In this document: positions 1 through 5,443 of the stretch, piece after piece | How positions within the stretch are numbered: position 1 is the first letter of the stretch | How the letters are laid out: every line of letters starts with the position of its first letter | Assembly: GCA_030632865.1 (NCBI GenBank) | Contig: DAOVTY010000166.1 | Span: 1 to 7,127, forward strand | Origin: Bacteroidota bacterium | Lineage (GTDB): Bacteria > Bacteroidota > Bacteroidia > Bacteroidales > Prolixibacteraceae | DNA: 7,127 nt | Direction of reading: 5' to 3' | The notes under the pieces: model-generated | Told to the model about the DNA's origin: nothing | The model's database searches: none | What the model saw: only the letters and a program-made list of their open reading frames with translations | Translations under genes and position numbers: made by a program

Positions 1-11
1 TGATTCTTATA

Positions 12-19
12 CCCCCCCC
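12..19. repeat. C8 homopolymer tract
   Basis: Eight consecutive C residues followed by G and five T residues stand out in an otherwise very AT-rich stretch at the window edge. It could be the 3' arm and U-tract of a terminator whose 5' arm lies outside the window, or simply a slippage-prone homopolymer. Nothing upstream is visible to decide. Confidence 0.45.
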
Positions 20-36
20 GTTTTTATGTTAATTAG

Positions 37-64
37 AATTGTTTTAAATAAAGCAAAAACAATT
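37..64. repeat. AT-rich inverted repeat upstream of mrp
   Basis: AATTGTTTT at 37-45 and its exact reverse complement AAAACAATT at 56-64 flank a 10-base spacer. The arms have a single G-C pair each, so the RNA hairpin would be weak. It lies just upstream of the candidate -7 box, where an operator could sit, but chance is a real possibility in DNA this AT-rich. Confidence 0.35.
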
Positions 65-98
65 AATACAAAAAAGTATTTAATTAAGAGGTAATTAC

Positions 99-106
99 TA
101 TTTTTG
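99..106 (+). promoter_or_regulatory. Candidate Bacteroidota -7 promoter box for mrp
   Basis: TATTTTTG is an exact match to the Bacteroidota primary-sigma -7 consensus TAnnTTTG. It sits 45 bases before the mrp ATG, which would give a leader of roughly 35-40 bases. No convincing TTTG -33 element is seen at the expected distance, only AT-rich sequence around 75-81. The same octamer precedes the next gene. Confidence 0.5.
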
Positions 107-151
107 CAAAAAATAAATAATCAATAAAAAATAGTAACTAATAAATTTCAA

Positions 152-1267
152 ATGTCAAATATTCCAAAAAGTTTAATTGTACCTAAAAATATTACCGATG
201 CACTACGCACAGTAATATTTCCGGGAAGCGATGAAGATATTGTAAAACTGGAAATGCCGCAAGAAATTCGTATAGCCGGGCAACGTGTAAGTTTTTCGTT
301 GGTTTTTCAGCGTAGCGACGACCCAAATATTGAGGCATTAGTTTTAGAATGCGAAAAAGCGCTTAAAAAATATATTGGTGACCATGTTGAAATAGAGGAT
401 AACATTGCTGTTAAATTTATTCACGATATGGAGCGCCCAGTTTTGCCAAATGTTAAAAACATTATTGCAGTTGCATCGGGTAAAGGTGGAGTTGGGAAAT
501 CTACAACAGCTGTAAATCTTGCAGTTGCTTTGGCAAACAGTGGTAAAAAAGTTGGTTTGCTTGATGCTGATATTTTTGGTCCATCAATTCCTAAAATGTT
601 TGGTTCGGAAAGCGAACGTCCGGCCGGAGTAAAAATTGACGGTAGAGAGATGATAAACCCACTCGAAAAGTTTGGGGTTAAATATCTTTCTGTAGGCTTT
701 TTTGTTGATTCGGATAGTGCAATGATATGGCGTGGCCCGGTTGCATCGAATGCATTAAAACAACTTATTTCGGAAGGTAACTGGGGAGAATTAGATTATT
801 TACTAATCGACTTGCCTCCAGGTACCAGCGATATTCACCTTACTTTGGTGCAATCAGTTCCAGTTACCGGGGCAGTAATTGTAACAACTCCGCAAGATGT
901 TGCACTCGCCGATGTTATTCGAGGTACAAGTATGTTCCAAAGTAAATCCATCGATGTTCCGGTTTTAGGATTAATAGAAAATATGGCGTGGTTTACACCT
1001 GCCGAACTACCCGACAATAAATACTATATTTTCGGGAAAGATGGAGGAATTAAACTAGCAGAGAAATTGGGGTTACCACTACTTGGGCAAATTCCAATTA
1101 TACAAAGTATTCGCGAAGGTGGAGACGAAGGATTGCCAGTTGCAGTAGATAAGGAATCTGTAACAGGAATGGCTTTTGCTGAGATTGCTAAAAAAGTAGA
1201 ACACCGTGTTCATATTCGTAATATTCAGCGGGCTCCCACTAAAGTTGTGAAAATTTCGAGAAAGTAA
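152..1267 (+). CDS. mrp: Mrp/ApbC/NBP35-family P-loop ATPase
   Basis: This 371-residue protein has the family's usual architecture and length. Residues about 12-90 form a MIP18/DUF59-like N-terminal domain, and about 100-350 form the MinD/Mrp-type ATPase. The deviant Walker A is SGKGGVGKST at 109-118, the switch I-like DADIFGPSIP is at 138-147, and the Walker B/switch II-like LLIDLPPGTSD is at 217-227. Family members are cytoplasmic Fe-S cluster carriers or scaffolds needed for maturing Fe-S enzymes. The ligand motif CxxC, expected after ENM in classical ApbC/Mrp/NBP35, is absent: the segment from E277 reads ENMAWFTPAELPDNKYYIFG, and the only cysteine in the protein is C67. I recall similar sequences in other Bacteroidota, so this is probably lineage-typical rather than decay. 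The ATG at 152 is the start that preserves the whole N-terminal domain; no clear Shine-Dalgarno is seen. A terminator follows, so it is likely monocistronic. Confidence 0.95.
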   Translation: MSNIPKSLIVPKNITDALRTVIFPGSDEDIVKLEMPQEIRIAGQRVSFSLVFQRSDDPNIEALVLECEKALKKYIGDHVEIEDNIAVKFIHDMERPVLPNVKNIIAVASGKGGVGKSTTAVNLAVALANSGKKVGLLDADIFGPSIPKMFGSESERPAGVKIDGREMINPLEKFGVKYLSVGFFVDSDSAMIWRGPVASNALKQLISEGNWGELDYLLIDLPPGTSDIHLTLVQSVPVTGAVIVTTPQDVALADVIRGTSMFQSKSIDVPVLGLIENMAWFTPAELPDNKYYIFGKDGGIKLAEKLGLPLLGQIPIIQSIREGGDEGLPVAVDKESVTGMAFAEIAKKVEHRVHIRNIQRAPTKVVKISRK

Positions 1268-1317
1268 TAAAATTAAAAATATTGAAATCTGAATTCTGAT
1301 AAAATATAGAATATGAT

Positions 1318-1359
1318 AAGGAATCGCTCTTTCAAAAAATAGATCGGTTCCTTTTTTTT
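1318..1359 (+). terminator. Intrinsic terminator of mrp
   Basis: AAGGAATCG at 1318-1326 pairs with CGGTTCCTT at 1345-1353 in a 9-bp stem with one T-G wobble and an 18-base loop. A run of eight T residues at 1352-1359 follows. It begins 50 bases after the mrp stop. The loop is longer than usual, but stem plus U-tract make termination likely. Confidence 0.75.
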
Positions 1360-1461
1360 GTACTATGTCTCATGTTCTTTATTAATCTGATAATGAGAAT
1401 CTATACTCTTGCTTTTATGATTTTGAGATGAAATTTTAATTGCCATTTTTACTTCACAAAA

Positions 1462-1482
1462 AAAAAAGAAATCCTCTTTTTT
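1462..1482. repeat. Short A/T inverted repeat
   Basis: AAAAAAGA at 1462-1469 and TCTTTTTT at 1475-1482 are exact reverse complements around a 5-base spacer, within a ten-A tract (1458-1467). One G-C pair per arm makes a weak hairpin. It could act as an auxiliary terminator or a promoter-upstream bent A-tract; chance is equally possible. Confidence 0.3.
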
Positions 1483-1492
1483 AAAATATTCC

Positions 1493-1521
1493 TTTTCACC
1501 ATACATTTTTTCTTATTTTTG
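1493..1521 (+). promoter_or_regulatory. Candidate Bacteroidota promoter for porW
   Basis: The -7 box TATTTTTG at 1514-1521 matches TAnnTTTG exactly and is followed by TGCC, a common context for this promoter class. A TTTT at 1493-1496 lies 17 bases upstream and matches the -33 consensus TTTG at three of four positions. Transcription would start near 1527-1530, leaving a leader of about 80 bases before the TTG start at 1610. Confidence 0.6.
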
Positions 1522-1549
1522 TGCCTTTTAGAAAACTAATAAAATCAAT

Positions 1550-1574
1550 AAAAACAGGCAATAATCTGTTTTTT
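1550..1574 (+). promoter_or_regulatory. Weak hairpin plus U-tract in the porW leader
   Basis: AAAAACAG at 1550-1557 and CTGTTTTT at 1566-1573 form an exact 8-bp inverted repeat with an 8-base loop, ending in six T residues (1569-1574). The shape is that of an intrinsic terminator, but only two pairs are G-C. It lies between the predicted transcription start and the porW start codon, so it would be transcribed in the leader. It could attenuate, or affect RNA stability or translation; this is inference. Confidence 0.35.
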
Positions 1575-1609
1575 AATGAGTTTAATTCTAAAGCCAAAAA
1601 AGTTTTTAT

Positions 1610-1672
1610 TTGAAGCGAATAATTTTACATACAATTGCACTTTTTTTATTAGTGTCGTTTTTTGCAGGATGT
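1610..1672 (+). other. Lipoprotein signal peptide of PorW with lipobox
   Basis: Residues 1-21 have a positive start (K2, R3), a hydrophobic core (I4 to F18) and FAGC, fitting the [LVI/F][AST][GA]C lipobox. Signal peptidase II cleavage would leave Cys21 as the lipidated first residue, followed by TTEKNT. The residues after Cys do not include an early Asp retention signal, and E24 is the first acidic residue; the target membrane cannot be settled from sequence. Confidence 0.85.
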
Positions 1673-4600
1673 ACTACTGAAAAGAACACGCGCGCATCGC
1701 GAGCATTCCATAATGTAACATCTCATTACAACATATATTTTAATGCCAGCGAGAGTGTAAAATATGGTGTATTAAATATCAATAGTAGCATCCAAAACGA
1801 TTATACTCGTATTCTTCCAATTTACAAAGAGAGCGATCCATCGGCTGCTCAAATGGTAAAATCCGATATGGATTATGCTGTAATAAAATGCTCGAAACTT
1901 ATTGAAATTCATTCAATTACAAAAAAGCCTAAACGAAAAAAGAAACGTACCCGAAAGTATCAGGAATTTGCAAGCCAAGAAGAATTTAATAATTGGATAG
2001 ACGACAGTTATCTGCTTATGGGACAGGCATATTTCTATCAGCACAATTTTATGGCTGCCATAGATAATTTTGCATTTATAACAAGAAAATATCCCGATGA
2101 AGATACCCGAAATGAAGCTCAAATTTGGTTGATTAGAAGTTACACTGAATTAGAAAGATTTATTGAAGCTTCTGAAGTTATTCAAGCGGTGCAAAGCGAA
2201 GAAAATTTCCCGAGAAAATTAGAAAAAGAGCTAGCAATTGCAACTGCCCATTATTATATGATGCAGGAAGAATACGATGAAACCATCAAATTTTTAGACA
2301 TAGCTATAAAAAAAACACATCCAAAAAGTAAAAAAGCCAGACTTCAATATATAGTTGCTCAACTATACCAAGAGATTGGGAGAGAAAAAGAAGCTACCGA
2401 TGCTTTTGCTGCGGTTACTAAAATGAATCCCGGTTATAACATGGCATTTAATGCGAGAATTAATGCCGCAAGCCTCTTTCTTAGTATTGGCGATTCGGAA
2501 AAATTAAAAAAAGAGTTGCGCAAAATGTTACGCGACAAAAAGAATATAGACTTTCAAGATCAGATTTATTATGCACTTGGAAACATCTATTTTAAAGAAG
2601 GAAATAATGATGTAGCCACTGAAAATTACCGGCTATCGGTTTTAAATAGCTATAATAACCAATTTCAACGGGCACTATCGGCAATTACACTTGCCGATAT
2701 TTATTTCGAAAATATGAGATATCGCGATGCTCAAGCATATTACGATAGTGCAATGATTATTATCGACGATACCTATCCCAATTACCAAAATCTTACTGCT
2801 ACTTACAAAAGTCTCACAAATTTAGTTGATAATTTACATACTGTTGAACGACAGGATAGTTTGCAAAAAGTTGCGCTAATGCCCGAAGTGCAGCGCGAAG
2901 CATTAATTGCCCGCTTAATGCAAGAGGAACAGGAGATGCAGCGCAACATGGAAAATATGGCTTTGCAAGGAGCTCAAGGTCAAGGATATTATCGTGGCAA
3001 TCAAAACAGAATAGGAATGGGAAGTAGGCAAATTGGCGCCGGGTGGTATTTCTATAGCCCACAAACAGTTACATACGGAAGAGTAACTTTTCAGACACTT
3101 TGGGGAAAGCGGTCATTGGAAGATGATTGGCGACGTTCTAATAAAAATACAATTTCAATGATAGACATGGATGATATGGCGGAAGTTATAGATTCTAGTT
3201 TGATAGAAATTCGAGAAGAAGATCCGCTTAAAAAGGAATTTTATACGCAATACCTTCCGTTAACAGACTCGTTAATGGTGGTTTCTCACGAAAAAATTAG
3301 AGACGCACTATATAATACAGGGAAAATATTTAAATCGGAATTTAATAATTACCCACGTTCTATTGAATCGTTCGAAGAGTTAAACGAAAGATATCCGACA
3401 AATATTTTTGTTCTTTCGGCATATTTCGATCTCTACGATTTGTGGGATTTAGTTGGCAATCAAGAAATGTCTGATTACTACAGAAATCTTATTATCAATC
3501 AGTTTCCCAATAGTAAGTATGCGCAATATCTTATAAATCCAAATTTCTTTATTGAGCTGGAAGCGCGCACTGATAGTATAAACATATTATATCAGGAAAC
3601 TTTCAGGAGCTATAAAACCGGACGATACCGTAATGTTATTTCGCTATCAACACAAATAAAAAGGATGGTTGACGATAGTTTACTTATTCCTAAAATTGAT
3701 TTTATGGAGACCGTTGCGCAAGGAACACAGACCGACGTTCATAATTTTGAAGCACTTTTAAAAGGTTACATACAAAATTATCCAGATAAAGAACCAACTC
3801 CGCTTGCCAACGAAATTCTTAAATTAATACAAGACAGCACTCTTGCCGATTATCAGAAATTAGTTGAAATGGGCTACATAAGCGAAGAGATTCAGAATGA
3901 AGAGTTGTTGCCCGGAAACAATAATGAAAACGACGAATTTGGAGGAAAATTTACGTATGATGAAGATATGCTTCATTACTTTATAATTGCGTATCCGCGC
4001 GATGAGAATATTGATTTGAACCGTTTGAAATTTGATATTGCAAATTATAACATAGACCATTACACAAAAGTAGATTACGATATTGAGACTGCTTTTTTAG
4101 ACGAAAACTTGGCGTTTTTAATTGTTAGAGCGTTGGAAAATAAAGATAACTCCCTTATTTATCATGGTGCAATAATTCGTAGGGCAAGAGTTTTTAAAAC
4201 TTTAAAAGATGTTGATTATATGAACTTTGTAATCTCATCGACAAATTATAGAACGATGTTAGCAGAAAAATCAACTGCCGACTATCTTAAGTTCTTTGTG
4301 AAAAATTATAGTCGTTTTATTCGTTCAAACTTCAGCGACGACGAAACCGATATTTCGCCAGAAGAGTTAATGGCACGAGCTAAAGAGCAAGATGATATTT
4401 TACAGGAGAGAGGGAAATTTGTAGTTGTAAATACGGGGTCTGATAAAATGTTTAATACTAAAATAGATACAACACAAAGTTTTGTAATTGCCATTCAGGA
4501 TAAAAATTTATCAACTCGCCAGATATTAAATGATTTCTCGAAATTTAACCAGACTAATTTTAGACTTTGGGGTTTGGCACTTCAGTTAAAAGAGACCGAT

Positions 4601-5302
4601 AATTATAGACTTTTAGTCATAAAAGGGATTCCAACACTAAACGAGTCGATGTCGTATTTCAGGAAAGTTGTAACAACTAGAAGTTTATTTAGTCCACTGG
4701 GGCAAACAACCTACCGAAACTTTTTGGTAACCGACGAGAATTTGCAAAAAATAATGGAGCAAAATAAAGTTGATAGTTATTTGGATTTTTTCCGAAGTTA
4801 CTACATTCAAAATAAGCAAACTCAAACGAATACTTCTCCAACAAACGCTCCTGCTGCAAGCTCTAAAATAGGTGCAACAACTCAAAACATAGGGGATAGT
4901 ACTTCTGAAAGCGTAGAAGAAAAGGTAAGTCCTTACAACGACAATGTAGATGGCGAGCACTTTTTTGTTTTTGTAATACCACGATTAAATATAGACCAGC
5001 CCGCATTTATTAGCGGAATTGAACAGTTTAATCTTGCAAATTACCAAACTCTGCAACTTAAAGTAGAAGTAAAACCGCTGGACGATCTAAGGCAGATTGT
5101 TCTTATTTCGGGCTTGCCAGACAAAGATGCCGCAATGCCATATTTCAGAAAAGTAGTACAAACCCGCTCTCTTTACGTTCCGTTAAGAGAAGGGAATTAC
5201 AGAAATTTCCTGACATCGAAAGAGAACTTCGGTATTTTCTTGCAAGAGAAAAATATATTAGATTATATGGACTTTTACAAAAGAGTTTATTTAGGACAGT
5301 AA
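1610..5302 (+). CDS. porW: PorW/SprE-family T9SS TPR lipoprotein
   Basis: This 1230-residue protein begins with a lipoprotein signal peptide: KR, a hydrophobic core, then FAGC with lipidated Cys21. About seven TPR-like helix pairs cover residues 131-391. A Gln/Met/Gly-rich linker follows (about 428-475). The block GWYFYSPQTVTYG (478-490) to LWGKRSLEDDWRRSNK (497-512) is what I recognise as the SprE/PorW signature, and another TPR stretch spans about 562-645. The C-terminus holds three related modules at 789-904, 957-1066 and 1117-1227. Family members are periplasmic lipoproteins required for type IX secretion and gliding, reported to link the PorLM motor/ring side to the translocon. The start is TTG: an in-frame stop at 1589-1591 excludes upstream starts, and the first in-frame ATG lies beyond the lipobox. 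It is longer than the roughly 870 residues I recall for Flavobacterium SprE. A basic patch (105-116) follows the N-terminus. Confidence 0.88.
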   Translation: MKRIILHTIALFLLVSFFAGCTTEKNTRASRAFHNVTSHYNIYFNASESVKYGVLNINSSIQNDYTRILPIYKESDPSAAQMVKSDMDYAVIKCSKLIEIHSITKKPKRKKKRTRKYQEFASQEEFNNWIDDSYLLMGQAYFYQHNFMAAIDNFAFITRKYPDEDTRNEAQIWLIRSYTELERFIEASEVIQAVQSEENFPRKLEKELAIATAHYYMMQEEYDETIKFLDIAIKKTHPKSKKARLQYIVAQLYQEIGREKEATDAFAAVTKMNPGYNMAFNARINAASLFLSIGDSEKLKKELRKMLRDKKNIDFQDQIYYALGNIYFKEGNNDVATENYRLSVLNSYNNQFQRALSAITLADIYFENMRYRDAQAYYDSAMIIIDDTYPNYQNLTATYKSLTNLVDNLHTVERQDSLQKVALMPEVQREALIARLMQEEQEMQRNMENMALQGAQGQGYYRGNQNRIGMGSRQIGAGWYFYSPQTVTYGRVTFQTLWGKRSLEDDWRRSNKNTISMIDMDDMAEVIDSSLIEIREEDPLKKEFYTQYLPLTDSLMVVSHEKIRDALYNTGKIFKSEFNNYPRSIESFEELNERYPTNIFVLSAYFDLYDLWDLVGNQEMSDYYRNLIINQFPNSKYAQYLINPNFFIELEARTDSINILYQETFRSYKTGRYRNVISLSTQIKRMVDDSLLIPKIDFMETVAQGTQTDVHNFEALLKGYIQNYPDKEPTPLANEILKLIQDSTLADYQKLVEMGYISEEIQNEELLPGNNNENDEFGGKFTYDEDMLHYFIIAYPRDENIDLNRLKFDIANYNIDHYTKVDYDIETAFLDENLAFLIVRALENKDNSLIYHGAIIRRARVFKTLKDVDYMNFVISSTNYRTMLAEKSTADYLKFFVKNYSRFIRSNFSDDETDISPEELMARAKEQDDILQERGKFVVVNTGSDKMFNTKIDTTQSFVIAIQDKNLSTRQILNDFSKFNQTNFRLWGLALQLKETDNYRLLVIKGIPTLNESMSYFRKVVTTRSLFSPLGQTTYRNFLVTDENLQKIMEQNKVDSYLDFFRSYYIQNKQTQTNTSPTNAPAASSKIGATTQNIGDSTSESVEEKVSPYNDNVDGEHFFVFVIPRLNIDQPAFISGIEQFNLANYQTLQLKVEVKPLDDLRQIVLISGLPDKDAAMPYFRKVVQTRSLYVPLREGNYRNFLTSKENFGIFLQEKNILDYMDFYKRVYLGQ
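3974..4321 (+). repeat. PorW C-terminal module, copy 1
   Basis: Residues 789-904 start HYFIIAYPR, continue with LKFDIANYN, then a predicted strand-rich middle, FVISSTNYRTML (873-884), and end DYLKFFVKNY (891-900). The pattern of strand, helix, two strands, helix, strand, helices recurs twice downstream. This copy is the most divergent; its middle lacks the YFRKVV motif. Confidence 0.65.
4478..4807 (+). repeat. PorW C-terminal module, copy 2
   Basis: Residues 957-1066 begin SFVIAIQDKN and contain YFRKVVTTRSL (1016-1026), TYRNFLVTDEN (1034-1044) and SYLDFFRSYY (1056-1065). It aligns closely with copy 3 through YFRKVVxTRSLxxPL, YRNFL and the ending D-Y/F-pattern. At DNA level the two copies have diverged, so the duplication is old or selected mainly as protein. 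Confidence 0.75.
4958..5290 (+). repeat. PorW C-terminal module, copy 3
   Basis: Residues 1117-1227 begin HFFVFVIPRLNID, like copy 1, and contain YFRKVVQTRSL (1178-1188), NYRNFLTSKEN (1196-1206) and DYMDFYKRVY (1218-1227), like copy 2. It ends the protein. A Gln/Thr/Ser/Asn-rich flexible linker (about 1067-1116) separates it from copy 2. Confidence 0.75.
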
Positions 5303-5352
5303 AGAAAGTCCCAGTTTTTAGTCGCAGTTCTCATCTTTTCACATTGAACTCT

Positions 5353-5381
5353 AAACTTTGAACTAGTTCCAGTTAAAGTTT
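5353..5381. promoter_or_regulatory. Hairpin / imperfect palindrome between porW and porX
   Basis: AAACTTTGAACT (5353-5364) pairs with AGTTAAAGTTT (5371-5381) as an 11-bp stem with one bulged G and the six-base loop AGTTCC. The core GAACTAGTTC (5360-5369) is also a perfect 10-bp palindrome, so DNA and RNA forms are both possible. No T-tract follows, so it is not a classical terminator. It overlaps the candidate -33 box of porX, as an operator might. Confidence 0.5.
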
Positions 5382-5413
5382 GTTAACCAAATACTAATCG
5401 AACACTTTTTTTG
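5379..5413 (+). promoter_or_regulatory. Candidate promoter for porX
   Basis: TTTG at 5379-5382 matches the Bacteroidota -33 element. After 23 bases comes TTTTTTTG (5406-5413), a one-mismatch match to the -7 box TAnnTTTG. Transcription would start near 5420, about 25 bases before the porX ATG. This is weaker than the boxes before mrp and porW, so read-through from porW may contribute. Confidence 0.35.
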
Positions 5414-5443
5414 TTTTTAGTTTATTAGATAAAATATTATTAC

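Larger units (their letters stand above)
1268..1609. other. Non-coding spacer between mrp and porW
   Basis: This 342-base AT-rich spacer holds the mrp terminator (1318-1359), a short A/T inverted repeat (1462-1482), a promoter-like box (1514-1521) and a leader hairpin (1550-1574). I see no tRNA, rRNA, riboswitch core or convincing small gene. The longest ATG frame wholly inside it that I read is only 12 codons, from 1393, with no coding signature. Confidence 0.7.

Noticed and set aside
835..1017. Minus-strand open frame of 60 codons inside mrp
   Set aside because: It lies entirely within a well-supported conserved gene and its translation resembles no protein family.
1067..1116. Possibility that the PorW linker-like repeats indicate a CRISPR or DNA-level tandem repeat
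   Set aside because: Repetition in PorW (residue-level modules at nucleotide positions 3974-5290) is visible only in protein; DNA copies are diverged and no regular short repeats with spacers occur anywhere in the window.
1393..1431. Twelve-codon ATG frame (MRIYTLAFMILR) in the mrp-porW spacer
   Set aside because: It is too short, has no ribosome-binding signal, and ends well before porW; no attenuation structure depends on it.
2814..3062. Minus-strand open frame of 82 codons inside porW
   Set aside because: It is a shadow of the Gln/Gly-rich linker region of PorW; the forward frame shows conserved family motifs.
4685..4960. Minus-strand open frame of 91 codons opposite the second module and linker of PorW
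   Set aside because: The hydrophobic, Cys-rich translation is what the reverse strand of this composition gives; the forward frame carries clear module repeats.
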